Origin: an uncultured Bacteroidota bacterium
Lineage (GTDB): Bacteria; Bacteroidota; Bacteroidia; Flavobacteriales; Flavobacteriaceae
Direction: 5' to 3'
DNA length: 51,800 nt
Assembly (NCBI GenBank): GCA_902626585.1
Contig: CACOGA010000010.1
Span: 1-51,800 of the forward strand
Shown in pieces: positions 10,550-19,159 of this stretch (position 1 is the first letter of the stretch; each line of letters begins with the position of its first letter). The position numbers and the translations under genes are program-made. The notes beneath the pieces were generated by a model. It was not told where the DNA came from. It did no database searches and saw only the letters and a program-made list of their open reading frames with translations.

Positions 10550-11325
10550 TAATATTTTAAATCTTGGTTTATCAAATTAGTTAAATCAATAAATTGATTT
10601 ACAGATAATTGCTCGGGTCTTTTGTCAAAGATAATATGTTCTCTCAAATTATCGGTTAAATTCAATTGTTTTAAACTGTTTCTTAAGGTTTTTCTTCTTT
10701 GCTGAAATGATATTTTTACAATTTTGAAAAATAATTTTTCATTACAATTTATTTTTAAATTCTTTTTTCTTTTAAGTAAAATAACAGCAGAATTTACTTT
10801 TGGTGGTGGTACAAAAAATTTATTTGGAACTTCAAATAATAATTTTGTGTCAAAAAAAGCCTGAGTTAGAACAGATAATATTCCGTATTTCTTAGTCCCT
10901 TCTTTTTCACATATTCTCTCTGCAACTTCATACTGAAACATACCACACATTTCAGAAATTAATTCTCTATTATCAATTATTTTAAATAGAATTTGAGATG
11001 AAATATTGTATGGGAAATTTCCAATGATGGAAAAATTTTTATTTTCAAATAGTTCAGAAAGATTTAGTTTTAAAAAATCCTGATTGTAAATTATGTTCTT
11101 ATTTATTTTCAATTTTGAGATTAAAAAACTAACCGATTCATTGTCAATTTCAACAAGCCTTAAATCTATCTTTTTCTTTAATAAAAATTGGGTAAGAATT
11201 CCTGTTCCGGGTCCTATTTCTAAAATATTTTGGTAATCAGATAAAGATTCAACTATTTTTTCAGCAACTATTTTATTATTTAAAAAATGTTGACCCAGTG
11301 CTTTCTTTGGCTTTACAAATTGCAA
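10549..11325 (-). CDS. rsmA: 16S rRNA (adenine1518/1519-N6,N6)-dimethyltransferase
   Basis: RsmA/KsgA, a SAM-dependent methylase that dimethylates two adenines near the 3' end of 16S rRNA during small-subunit assembly. The N-terminal KKALGQHFL, the SAM loop EIGPGTGILT and the catalytic NFPYNISS are visible. Length is 258 residues. No ATG is available, and the start is TTG at 11325, 6 bases after the serS stop. It lies between serS and mgtE in one transcript. Confidence 0.96.
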   Translation of the reverse strand: MQFVKPKKALGQHFLNNKIVAEKIVESLSDYQNILEIGPGTGILTQFLLKKKIDLRLVEIDNESVSFLISKLKINKNIIYNQDFLKLNLSELFENKNFSIIGNFPYNISSQILFKIIDNRELISEMCGMFQYEVAERICEKEGTKKYGILSVLTQAFFDTKLLFEVPNKFFVPPPKVNSAVILLKRKKNLKINCNEKLFFKIVKISFQQRRKTLRNSLKQLNLTDNLREHIIFDKRPEQLSVNQFIDLTNLINQDLKY

Positions 11326-11331
11326 AATAAC

Positions 11332-12600
11332 TTATTTAATTATAGAAAATCCGGTATATTGCTGTAACACTTTAGGTATCATAATTCCTTCTTCTGATTG
11401 AAAATTTTCAAGTATTGTAGCTAGAACTCTTGGTAATGCTAGTGAGCTACCGTTTAAAGTGTGAACTAGGTCTGTTTTACCTTTATCTGTTCGATATCTA
11501 ATTTTAAGTCTGTTTGATTGAAAAGTCTCAAAGTTTGAAACTGATGATACCTCAAGCCACTTATCTTGAGCTGGTGAATAGATTTCAAAATCGTAAGTTA
11601 GGGCAGAAGTAAATCCCAAATCTCCTCCACAAAGGGAAATAATTCTAAAGGGTAACTCTAAATTTTCAATAATACTCTTTATCTGATCTTTCATTATCTC
11701 TAGAGATTGATAAGATTTTTCAGGATGATCGATCCTGACAATTTCAACCTTATCAAATTGATGAAGTCTATTCAAACCTCTAACGTGAGCTCCATAACTC
11801 CCAGCCTCCCTTCTGAAACAAGGACTGTAAGCAGTTTTTAAAATTGGTAAGTTTGATTCTTCAATTATTTGATCTCTAAAAATATTGGTTATGGGAACCT
11901 CTGCTGTCGGGATTAGATATAAATTGTCTTGAGGAATCGAATACATTTGTCCCTCTTTATCTGGAAGTTGGCCTGTCCCAAAGGCGGAATGCTCATTTAC
12001 TAAATAAGGAACCTGAACCTCATTGTATCCAAAATCAATATTTGAGTCTAAAAAAAATGATATCAATGCTCTTTGTAATTTAGCCCCCATTCCTTTATAA
12101 ACTGGGAATCCGGATCCGGTAATTTTTGTACCTATTTCAAAATCAATTAAATCATATTTTTTTGACAATTCCCAGTGTGGAATTGTGCAATTTTTGTTTG
12201 CTTTAGTTTTTGAATTAAATAAAACCAAATTATCTTCTGATGAATTTCCATTAGGAACACTTACATGTGGTATATTCGGAATCAAGGTTAATATATCATC
12301 AATATCCTTTTTCACCTCGCTTAAATCATCAGAAAGAACTTTTGTCAAATTCTTAATTTCAGAACTTCTTTGTTTAAGATTTGGGACCTCATCTTTCTTT
12401 CCGTCTTTAAATAGTTGCCCAATTTCTTTTGAAATCGAATTTGACTCAGCAAGTAAATTTTCATATTCAGTCTGAATTAACTTTCGTCTTTCATCCAATG
12501 AAATCAAGTTAGTTATTAATTCTTCAGCATTGAAATTCCTTTTCTTAAGGGATTTTATTACCTCATCTCTATTAGAAATAATGTAAGATGTTTTAAGCAT
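11332..12600 (-). CDS. serS: Seryl-tRNA synthetase
   Basis: Class II synthetase that charges tRNA-Ser and tRNA-Sec-type substrates. A long N-terminal coiled-coil arm (about residues 25-110) is followed by the catalytic core. The core carries motif 2 (FRREAGSYG, then GLNRLHQFDKVE) and motif 3 (NGSSLALPRVLATILEN). It has 422 residues, as expected, with an ATG start at 12600. It follows ribF by 9 bases and precedes rsmA by 6 bases, so it is clearly co-transcribed. Confidence 0.97.
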   Translation of the reverse strand: MLKTSYIISNRDEVIKSLKKRNFNAEELITNLISLDERRKLIQTEYENLLAESNSISKEIGQLFKDGKKDEVPNLKQRSSEIKNLTKVLSDDLSEVKKDIDDILTLIPNIPHVSVPNGNSSEDNLVLFNSKTKANKNCTIPHWELSKKYDLIDFEIGTKITGSGFPVYKGMGAKLQRALISFFLDSNIDFGYNEVQVPYLVNEHSAFGTGQLPDKEGQMYSIPQDNLYLIPTAEVPITNIFRDQIIEESNLPILKTAYSPCFRREAGSYGAHVRGLNRLHQFDKVEIVRIDHPEKSYQSLEIMKDQIKSIIENLELPFRIISLCGGDLGFTSALTYDFEIYSPAQDKWLEVSSVSNFETFQSNRLKIRYRTDKGKTDLVHTLNGSSLALPRVLATILENFQSEEGIMIPKVLQQYTGFSIIK

Positions 12601-12609
12601 AATCTAAAT

Positions 12610-13545
12610 TTAATTTGTTTTTTTAAGATTAGTAATTAATTCAAAACATTTTTTTTTATCCAATTGTAGCTGTGCTGACAAATTATCAACTGATTTAAAT
12701 TTTTTTTCGTCTCTAATTTTCTTTATCAAACTCACAGTAATTTGCCTTTCATAAAGATTTTGTTCAAAATCAAAAAAATGAATTTCAATTGAATCGTCTT
12801 TATCATTAAATGTAGGATTAGAACCAATGTTCATCATTCCATAAATATCATATCCGTTAAATATTGAACGAATAAAATATACCCCATTCCCTGGTTTTAT
12901 TTTATGAGAATCAATTAAAATATTCGCAGTTGGAAAACCAATATTTTTCCCTCTTCCTAAACCGCTGATAACTTGACCGGTCAAAATAAACTGATATCCA
13001 AGTAATTTGTTAGCTTGATTAATTTTTCCATCATGAATCAAGTTTCTGATTTTTGTTGAGCTTACAGAAACTTTATTCATTTGAAATGCTCCTACCTCAG
13101 TGATATCAAATCCTAAATCTTGAGAAAATTCGAAAAGTTGACTTGCATTTGCGTCTCTATTTTTTCCAAAATGATGATCATATCCTATTACAATGTGCTT
13201 TACATTTAATTTCTTTATTAAAACGTCTCTAACAAATTCTAGTGCTGATAATTTTGAAAAAGATTTATTAAAATCTTGAGTTATTAAGTAATCAATATTC
13301 GAGGATGCAAAAATTTTATTTTTTTCTTCATACGTAGTTAATAATTTTACGTCTTTTTCATTATTTAAAACTATTCTTGGGTGCGGATTGAAGGTTAGAA
13401 TTATAGAAGTTAAATTTTTAGTTTTAGAAATACTGATTACTTTTTCTATAAGCTTTTGATGACCTAGGTGAAAGCCATCAAAAGTTCCTACAGAAACTAC
13501 GGAAGGAGTTGTTTCACAATAATTTTGAATATTTAATGAAATCAA
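12610..13545 (-). CDS. ribF: Bifunctional riboflavin kinase / FAD synthetase
   Basis: Makes FMN from riboflavin and FAD from FMN. The N-terminal FAD synthetase half has the nucleotidyltransferase motif GTFDGFHLGHQ at about residues 19-29 and a later VSSTKIR. The C-terminal riboflavin kinase half begins at GRGKNIGFPTAN near 195. It has 311 residues. The start is a TTG at 13545, 10 bases after the pth stop, and no in-frame ATG lies nearby. It is co-directional with pth and serS. Confidence 0.96.
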   Translation of the reverse strand: MISLNIQNYCETTPSVVSVGTFDGFHLGHQKLIEKVISISKTKNLTSIILTFNPHPRIVLNNEKDVKLLTTYEEKNKIFASSNIDYLITQDFNKSFSKLSALEFVRDVLIKKLNVKHIVIGYDHHFGKNRDANASQLFEFSQDLGFDITEVGAFQMNKVSVSSTKIRNLIHDGKINQANKLLGYQFILTGQVISGLGRGKNIGFPTANILIDSHKIKPGNGVYFIRSIFNGYDIYGMMNIGSNPTFNDKDDSIEIHFFDFEQNLYERQITVSLIKKIRDEKKFKSVDNLSAQLQLDKKKCFELITNLKKTN

Positions 13546-13555
13546 ATTGGAAAAT

Positions 13556-14116
13556 TTAGTTATTAAAATTATTCATAGTTATATCAATTCCTGAAAGAAT
13601 AAAAGAATTTAAAGAGTTTGAAATCATATCAAAATTTGAATGAAGGGTTTTGTACTCATCACTTTTAAGGATTCCAAGAACAAAATCAATTTGATTTGAT
13701 TTTTTATCGTTTCCGATTCCTATTCTCAGTCTAGGATATTCAGTTGTGTTTAATGTTTGTTCAATATTCTCTAATCCATTATGACCTCCACTACTTCCTC
13801 TTGCTCTAAATCTAATTTTTCCCAATGGAAGATTTAAATCATCACTTATAACAAGCGTATTTTCAATTCTAATATTTTCTTGTTTCATCCAATATTTAAC
13901 AGATTTTCCACTAAGATTCATAAAAGTATTAGGCTTTAAAAGAAACACCTTTCTACCCTTTATTGAAATTTTTGATATATGTCCTAATCTACCAGTCCCA
14001 AAATCAGATTCATTTTTTTTACAATAAAAGTCTAATAATTCGAATCCAATATTGTGTCTTGTATTGTAATATTTTTCACCTGGATTACCAAGACCAACAA
14101 TTAAAAACTTATCCAT
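13556..14116 (-). CDS. pth: Peptidyl-tRNA hydrolase
   Basis: Releases tRNA from prematurely dropped peptidyl-tRNAs. The N-terminal GLGNPGEKYYNTRHNIGF carries Asn11 and the catalytic His21. VISDDLNLPLGKIR carries the supporting Asp, and GSSGGHNGLE follows. Length of 186 residues is normal. ATG start at 14116. A hairpin between this gene and rplY may partly separate the two in the transcript. Confidence 0.97.
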   Translation of the reverse strand: MDKFLIVGLGNPGEKYYNTRHNIGFELLDFYCKKNESDFGTGRLGHISKISIKGRKVFLLKPNTFMNLSGKSVKYWMKQENIRIENTLVISDDLNLPLGKIRFRARGSSGGHNGLENIEQTLNTTEYPRLRIGIGNDKKSNQIDFVLGILKSDEYKTLHSNFDMISNSLNSFILSGIDITMNNFNN

Positions 14117-14143
14117 GGAAAGAGATTTAGTAATAACAAAAAT

Positions 14144-14180
14144 AAAAAAAGCATCCTGACAAATTACAGAATGCTTTTTA
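14144..14180 (-). terminator. Hairpin terminator after rplY
   Basis: An inverted repeat pairs AAAAAGCAT with ATGCTTTTT and CTG with CAG, with one internal mismatch. Read on the minus strand it lies just after the rplY stop and ends in a T-rich tract. It may end or attenuate the prs-rplY transcript before pth. Confidence 0.65.
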
Positions 14181-14202
14181 TAGTTATTAATTATAAGTTA
14201 AC

Positions 14203-14889
14203 TTATGATTCTGCTGACGCATCTCCTTCTGATGCTTCTTCTTTTTTATCTGAAGATTCAGCTTTTTCAGATGATGCATCTGCTTCACCTGTGGTTTCTT
14301 CACCCTCCTCACCTTCTTCATCATCTGTTTCAACAACTAATGCAGCTCTAGCTCTTCTAACTTGACATACAACAGTATTGTCAGGGTGTAAAAATTCATA
14401 ATTTTCGTTTTCCAACTCAGTAATGTATACTCTGTCTCCAATATTTAGCTCTGAAATATCTATCTCAATATAATCTGGAAGATTTGTAGGTAGAGCTTTA
14501 ATTCTGAGTTTTCTTTTATTTCGTTGTAGATTACCACCTAATTTAACCCCAATAGCATTTCCGATCAGTCTGACAGGAATATCCATTGCAATTTTTTTGT
14601 CATCAAATAATTGGTAAAAGTCTACATGTAAAATCTTATCAGAAACAGGGTGAAATTGTATATCCTGTATTACAGCTGAATAAGATTCATTATCATTTAA
14701 GGCAATCACAACAGTATATGCATTTGCGGTATATACTAATTTTGAGAATGCCAATTCTGGTGCTGAGAAATGTATTGGTCCATCCCCTCCGTATAAAACG
14801 CAAGGAATCTGTCCAGCATTACGAAGTGCTCTCGATGAAGACTTACCTACGCTTTCTCTTTTAGATCCATTGATTGTAATTGATTTCAT
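14203..14889 (-). CDS. rplY: 50S ribosomal protein L25/general stress protein Ctc, with acidic tail
   Basis: Binds 5S rRNA in the large ribosomal subunit. Residues 1-90 form the L25 domain ([21 protein letters not shown], then [21 protein letters not shown]). Residues 100-185 form the TL5/Ctc beta domain. The last 35 or so residues are a low-complexity acidic tail rich in Glu, Asp, Ser and Ala, common in Bacteroidota L25. ATG start at 14889. It sits 13 bases after prs, the usual prs-rplY-pth order. Confidence 0.96.
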   Translation of the reverse strand: MKSITINGSKRESVGKSSSRALRNAGQIPCVLYGGDGPIHFSAPELAFSKLVYTANAYTVVIALNDNESYSAVIQDIQFHPVSDKILHVDFYQLFDDKKIAMDIPVRLIGNAIGVKLGGNLQRNKRKLRIKALPTNLPDYIEIDISELNIGDRVYITELENENYEFLHPDNTVVCQVRRARAALVVETDDEEGEEGEETTGEADASSEKAESSDKKEEASEGDASAES

Positions 14890-14902
14890 TTTAATTTAAT
14901 GT

Positions 14903-15844
14903 TTACATTATAAAATTTGAACTTATTGACTGATTGCTATGAACTTTATGCATAACATCTGAAAATAAATCGGCGCAAGATAGCATTTTTATTTTAGAAT
15001 GAGGTTTAATTTTCGGAACAGAATCGGTGACAATTAATTCTTCAAGCTTGGACTTTTCAATTTTGGTGTAAGCATCACCTGATAAAATTGCGTGTGTACA
15101 GATTGCCCTAACACTAACAGCTCCCCTTTCCATTAAAAGATCAGCTGCCTTTGAAAGTGTTCCAGCAGTATCAACCATGTCATCAACTAAAATTACATTT
15201 TTTCCTTCAACATTTCCAATTAGCTCCATATGAGAAATAACATTTGCCTTGGATCTCTGCTTGTAACAAACAACCACATCACAATTTAAATTTTTTGAAT
15301 ATGCATATGCCCTTTTTGAGCCTCCCATATCAGGTGATGCAATGCAAAGATTATCAAGTTTAAGTCCAACTACATGGGGTATAAAAATTGAAGATGCATA
15401 TAAGTGATCAACTGGTATCTGAAAAAAACCTTGGATTTGATCTGCATGAAGGTCCATGGTAATTAATCTTGTTGCACCGGCAGTTTCAATCATTTTTGCA
15501 ATCATTTTTGCAGCTATTGGCACCCTTGGCTTATCTTTTCTGTCTTGTCTTGCCCAACCAAAGTATGGTATAACAGCAGTAATATGTCTAGCAGATGCTC
15601 TTTTTGCAGCATCAATCATCAGCAACATTTCCATCAGATTTTCAGGACTGGGATTTGTTGAGCCTATAATAAAAATTCTGTTCCCTCGAATAGATTCTTC
15701 ATAAGATGGTTGAAATTCACCATCTGAAAATCTAGAAATTATAACATTACCAAGTTTTTCACCAAACGAATCTGCAATTTTACTTGCTAATTCTACACTA
15801 TTGGTGCAATTAAAAATTTTCGCTTTTGTGTTTAATGCTGCCAC
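14903..15844 (-). CDS. prs: Ribose-phosphate pyrophosphokinase
   Basis: Makes PRPP from ribose-5-phosphate and ATP for nucleotide, histidine and NAD synthesis. Visible blocks are FSDGEFQPSYEESIRG (ATP loop), YFGWARQDRKDKPRVPI (flexible catalytic loop), DLHADQIQGFF, and the PRPP site ILVDDMVDTAGTL near residue 216. It has 313 residues and starts with GTG at 15844. It is the first gene of a minus-strand run that continues to arsC, with a candidate -7 box about 50 bases upstream. Confidence 0.97.
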   Translation of the reverse strand: MAALNTKAKIFNCTNSVELASKIADSFGEKLGNVIISRFSDGEFQPSYEESIRGNRIFIIGSTNPSPENLMEMLLMIDAAKRASARHITAVIPYFGWARQDRKDKPRVPIAAKMIAKMIETAGATRLITMDLHADQIQGFFQIPVDHLYASSIFIPHVVGLKLDNLCIASPDMGGSKRAYAYSKNLNCDVVVCYKQRSKANVISHMELIGNVEGKNVILVDDMVDTAGTLSKAADLLMERGAVSVRAICTHAILSGDAYTKIEKSKLEELIVTDSVPKIKPHSKIKMLSCADLFSDVMHKVHSNQSISSNFIM

Positions 15845-15893
15845 TGTATTTGATTGGTTTTTAAATGATTATATATAATATTATTAGGGTTAG

Positions 15894-15901
15894 CAAAAAT
15901 A
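15894..15901 (-). promoter_or_regulatory. Candidate -7 box for prs
   Basis: On the minus strand this reads TATTTTTG, an exact match to the Bacteroidota TAnnTTTG element, about 50 bases before the GTG of prs. I see no clear -33 TTTG at the expected distance. Confidence 0.4.
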
Positions 15902-15944
15902 GAAATTTTAAATTAAGGAAAGTATGTAATGATGATTATTTTTT

Positions 15945-15952
15945 TACTTTTG
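15945..15952 (+). promoter_or_regulatory. Candidate -7 box for tRNA-Leu(CAA)
   Basis: TACTTTTG matches TAnnTTTG and lies 7 bases before the mature 5' end of the tRNA, the right spacing for a short leader. No clear -33 TTTG was found. Confidence 0.45.
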
Positions 15953-15959
15953 CGTGAAT

Positions 15960-16042
15960 GCTCAAGTGGCGGAATTGGTAGACGCGCTGGATTCAAAATC
16001 CAGTTCTTTTTAAGAGTGTGGGTTCGATTCCCACCTTGAGTA
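15960..16042 (+). tRNA. tRNA-Leu (anticodon CAA)
   Basis: An 83-base tRNA with acceptor arm GCTCAAG pairing with CTTGAGT. The anticodon stem is CTGGA/TCCAG around the loop TTCAAAA, giving anticodon CAA. There is a variable arm of class II size and a T-loop GGTTCGATTCC. The CCA end is not encoded. Confidence 0.96.
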
Positions 16043-16046
16043 CAAA

Positions 16047-16928
16047 TTAAATAGCCAGTAAAATAATCGAGAACACTCCTGTTGCTATAATCAATCTTAG
16101 TATGTTATGCAATTTTAAATAATCTGAAACATTTTTTGATCTGTAAAGCCTGAATATGAATACTATCAGCATTAAAAAAGAAAATCCATAATATAAATAC
16201 ATATATCCAGAGGAAAAGTTAAGAAATAGGTTGAAGATTAATATAATATTTATTAATGTTATTAGTGTTATTAATACTCTAGTGAAGCTCTCTCCAAATA
16301 CTACCGGGATTGTCTGATAATTTTGGGTAAAATCCCCTGCAAGATTTTTTAAATCTTTTGTTAAGTCCTTTAATAAAAGAATAAAAAAAAGAAATAATGC
16401 ATATGCGACAATAATCAAATCTATATTTTTAAAGTATAAAAGAATAGCAAAAAAGGGTGTTATTGTGAGTATGGAATAAAATAAATTTCCAATTAGTAAA
16501 GTTCGTTTTAGTTTGTGTGAATAAAGCCACAAAAAGAAAATATAAATCACAAAGAAAATTATTGCACGAATTGAAATAAATGAGGCGAAAATTACAACGA
16601 TAAAGTTTAAAATAAAATAGAAGTTTATTTTTGTAGAGCTTTTTACAACATCATCAATCTTATATTTAATTGGTTTATTGATTATATCTTTTTTTTCATC
16701 ATAAAAATTATTAATAATATAACCAGATGCTATTGAAATTGATGAACATAAGATTAATAAAAATAAATTAAAATCGAAAATAACTTCAATGAAGTTTTTA
16801 TCACTTAAAATAAAAATAGAAGTCAAATACTGAGCTAAAATAATTAGTAAAACATTATAAATTCTAACAACCGAGAAAATACTAAGAAACTTAAAAAGTG
16901 TGGACTTTTTTTTATCTGTTGATGACAT
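16047..16928 (-). CDS. UbiA-family prenyltransferase (geranylgeranylglycerol-phosphate geranylgeranyltransferase-like)
   Basis: Integral membrane prenyltransferase of 293 residues with about eight hydrophobic helices. The first Asp-rich motif is NNFYDEKKDIINKP, and a second Asp-rich region is DLTKDLKNLAGDF. Flavobacteriia commonly carry this subgroup beside mevalonate kinase and diphosphomevalonate decarboxylase, as here. It is usually named geranylgeranylglycerol-phosphate geranylgeranyltransferase, though the real product in bacteria is uncertain. It starts 2 bases after the mevalonate kinase stop, so the three genes form one transcript. Confidence 0.85.
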   Translation of the reverse strand: MSSTDKKKSTLFKFLSIFSVVRIYNVLLIILAQYLTSIFILSDKNFIEVIFDFNLFLLILCSSISIASGYIINNFYDEKKDIINKPIKYKIDDVVKSSTKINFYFILNFIVVIFASFISIRAIIFFVIYIFFLWLYSHKLKRTLLIGNLFYSILTITPFFAILLYFKNIDLIIVAYALFLFFILLLKDLTKDLKNLAGDFTQNYQTIPVVFGESFTRVLITLITLINIILIFNLFLNFSSGYMYLYYGFSFLMLIVFIFRLYRSKNVSDYLKLHNILRLIIATGVFSIILLAI

Positions 16929-16930
16929 AT

Positions 16931-17857
16931 TTAAAAGTGATAAACTACCTCTAAACTATGATCTTTTAAGTCCTTTTTTGCCTGCTCAATATCGGGTGCA
17001 AAACCTAATATGTAGCCTCCTCCACCAGAACCACATAATTTCAAAAAGTATGAACCACTATCGATACCTTTTTTCCATAAATAATGAAACTCATCAGGTA
17101 TCATTGGCTTAAAGTTTTCAAAAACTATTTTAGATAATTTTTTCGTGTTTTGTAATAGTTTATTGATATCACCACTTAAGAAACTGTCAACGCATATGTT
17201 AGTATGTTTTATAAATTGAGACGAAATCATTTTTCTAAATCCTTCTGATTTCATCTTTTCCATAAATATACTTACCATTGGAGCAGTTGAACCTGTTTTA
17301 CCACTATCTAATAAAAATACAGCACCAGCACCCTTGGATTTCTGTGATGGTATTCCTGTTACATTAATATCATCTTTGGATTTGATAAGTATTGGTATAC
17401 TTAGATAGCTATTTAGTGGGTCTAGTCCTGAGGATTTTCCATGAAAGAATGATTCCATTTTTGAAAAAATAATCTTTAGCTTGAGTAATTTTTCTCTGGT
17501 CAAATTCTCTAAAACAGTTATCTTATTGTTTGAGTATTTATCATAAACGGCTGCAACCAAAGCGCCACTACTTCCTACTCCATAACCCTTTGGAATTGAA
17601 GAATCAAAATATAACCCCTCATTAATATGCTTTTCAAACAAAATTAAATCCAAATCTAAGTCACCGATTTGCTTTAGATAAGAGCAAAAATCAATGAGAA
17701 TTAAATTGGACTGTTTGGATTTTTCAGAGGGTGAATCTGGGAGCTTTAGGGCACCTTTAAAAAAGTTATATGGAATAGATAACCCTTTTGAGTCTTCAAT
17801 TATACCATATTCCCCGAACAGTAATATTTTTGAATAGAATAAAGGTCCTTTCATCAT
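16931..17857 (-). CDS. Mevalonate kinase (GHMP family)
   Basis: GHMP-fold kinase that phosphorylates mevalonate for isoprenoid precursor synthesis. The ATP loop PKGYGVGSSGALVAA lies at residues 89-103. The N-terminal block SKILLFGEYGIIEDSKG and the C-terminal KLCGSGGGGYILGF (motif 3) are present. It has 308 residues. Two Met codons open the frame and either could start. It is linked to the decarboxylase gene upstream (15-base gap) and the prenyltransferase downstream, which supports mevalonate as the substrate over other GHMP substrates. Confidence 0.9.
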   Translation of the reverse strand: MMKGPLFYSKILLFGEYGIIEDSKGLSIPYNFFKGALKLPDSPSEKSKQSNLILIDFCSYLKQIGDLDLDLILFEKHINEGLYFDSSIPKGYGVGSSGALVAAVYDKYSNNKITVLENLTREKLLKLKIIFSKMESFFHGKSSGLDPLNSYLSIPILIKSKDDINVTGIPSQKSKGAGAVFLLDSGKTGSTAPMVSIFMEKMKSEGFRKMISSQFIKHTNICVDSFLSGDINKLLQNTKKLSKIVFENFKPMIPDEFHYLWKKGIDSGSYFLKLCGSGGGGYILGFAPDIEQAKKDLKDHSLEVVYHF

Positions 17858-17872
17858 TTCAAATATACAAAT

Positions 17873-18952
17873 TTAGATTTGCTTAGGACCTGTACCTATA
17901 AAATCTAGAATATATTTTTGCTTAACACAAAAAACAGATAGCTTTTTTTTAATAAAATTTATTACCTCTTGTGAAAAATTTTCAGGAAATAAAATATGCA
18001 CATTGGCCCCAGCATCAAGAGTGAAGCAAACAGGAATATTTGAATCTTTTCTAAACTCCCTAATCAGATTTATCACAGATAAAGTGGCAGGTTTCATTAG
18101 TACATATGAAGGTGTACTACTCATCATTAATGAGTGCAACATTAGTGCTTCACTTTCAACCAGATTACAAAATTCATTTAAATTTCCTGACTCTAAAATC
18201 TTCATCAACTTCGAAATATTATTTTTGGCTAGCTTAAATCTAATTTGTGAAAAGGGGTTATCATTCATCAGTTCGTGACCTACTGAGCTAGACACTTCTT
18301 TTTTTCCTTCATCTATTATCAGAATGGCATCTCTGTAGTTATGAAATTTTGAAGAAATGGATTTACTAATCTGGGTGGAGTATAAGTCAGAACCAAAACT
18401 AAAATCTGAGTGAGTTCCCCAAAAATTAATACCACCATAAATACTTCTACAAGCACTACCAGATCCGATTCTTGAGATAAATGAGGCTTTTTTATAAAAA
18501 AATTCGTCATCAATCAAAGTCAGTTCCTTTTCTAGACTCATAATGCATAATGATAATGCGCTCATAGCGCTTGCAGATGAAGCTATTCCACTACTGTGGG
18601 GGAAACTATTAGAACTTGAAATTGTAAGATGATAGTTTAATAGAAATGGACAATAGGCAACAATTGTAGAAAAAAACTTTTCAATTTTAGTCCTGAAAGA
18701 AATATTTCTTTCACCTTCAAAAAATAATTCAAAATCAATAATTTTTGATGTATTTTTTATTTTTTTAAATAGTACAGATGTAGTTGTTTTACAATCGGAA
18801 AGAGTAAAGCTAATGGACGGATTTTTTGGTGTTTGGTCTAAATTTTTGCCCCAATATTTTACAAGTGCAATGTTGCTAGGCGACTCCCATGAAAATGAAA
18901 CCTCATTAACTTCAGCTGATATTTCTTTAGATATAAATTCCTGTATTAACAT
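17873..18952 (-). CDS. mvaD: Diphosphomevalonate decarboxylase
   Basis: ATP-dependent decarboxylation of mevalonate diphosphate to isopentenyl diphosphate. The family blocks SPSNIALVKYWGK, NPSISFTLSDC and HSSGIASSASAMSA (ATP loop) are present, as is FTLDAGANVHILFPE near the C-terminus. I start at the ATG at 18952, giving 359 residues. An upstream in-frame start would run antisense into the tRNA-Leu gene and adds only tRNA-shadow residues. It is the first gene of the mevalonate/prenyltransferase operon. Confidence 0.94.
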   Translation of the reverse strand: MLIQEFISKEISAEVNEVSFSWESPSNIALVKYWGKNLDQTPKNPSISFTLSDCKTTTSVLFKKIKNTSKIIDFELFFEGERNISFRTKIEKFFSTIVAYCPFLLNYHLTISSSNSFPHSSGIASSASAMSALSLCIMSLEKELTLIDDEFFYKKASFISRIGSGSACRSIYGGINFWGTHSDFSFGSDLYSTQISKSISSKFHNYRDAILIIDEGKKEVSSSVGHELMNDNPFSQIRFKLAKNNISKLMKILESGNLNEFCNLVESEALMLHSLMMSSTPSYVLMKPATLSVINLIREFRKDSNIPVCFTLDAGANVHILFPENFSQEVINFIKKKLSVFCVKQKYILDFIGTGPKQI

Positions 18953-18970
18953 TAAATGCAAGAGAATTTG

Positions 18971-19052
18971 TGCGGGCGGAGAGACTCGAACTCTCACACC
19001 TTGCGGCACTAGATCCTAAGTCTAGCGTGTCTACCAATTCCACCACGCCCGC
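18971..19052 (-). tRNA. tRNA-Leu (anticodon TAG)
   Basis: On the minus strand the acceptor arm GCGGGCG pairs with CGCCCGC. The anticodon stem CTAGA/TCTAG holds the loop CTTAGGA, giving anticodon TAG. There is a class II variable arm (GTGCCGCAAGGTGT) and a T-arm GAGAGTTCGAGTCTCTC. It is 82 bases with no encoded CCA. Confidence 0.96.
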
Positions 19053-19064
19053 AAAATTGAGAGG

Positions 19065-19072
19065 CAAATATA
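19065..19072 (-). promoter_or_regulatory. Candidate -7 box for tRNA-Leu(TAG)
   Basis: On the minus strand this reads TATATTTG, an exact TAnnTTTG match 12 bases before the tRNA 5' end. The same octamer precedes tRNA-Asp in this window. No -33 TTTG was seen. Confidence 0.45.
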
Positions 19073-19159
19073 AACAATAGTTTGTGAAATAGAGGATATA
19101 TATTGTTTTTAAAAGCTGTTATTGGTAATTTGGATTTTGAATTTGTGTGCAAGATAATA

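Noticed and set aside
14171-14365. Serine/aspartate-rich plus-strand open frame
   Set aside because: It is the mirror of the acidic low-complexity tail of rplY and has no other support.
18953-19009. Longer N-terminus for diphosphomevalonate decarboxylase
   Set aside because: It is the antisense reading of the tRNA-Leu(TAG) gene and adds residues unlike the family. The ATG at 18952 fits better.
15960-19052. Genomic island inserted at tRNA-Leu
   Set aside because: There is no integrase, no direct repeat of a tRNA end and no foreign-looking base composition, and the genes are core isoprenoid functions.
19103-19159. TTG start giving a longer kinase/lyase fusion
   Set aside because: The extra 19 residues precede the kinase fold and look like untranslated leader. 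It cannot be fully excluded, since TTG starts are common here.
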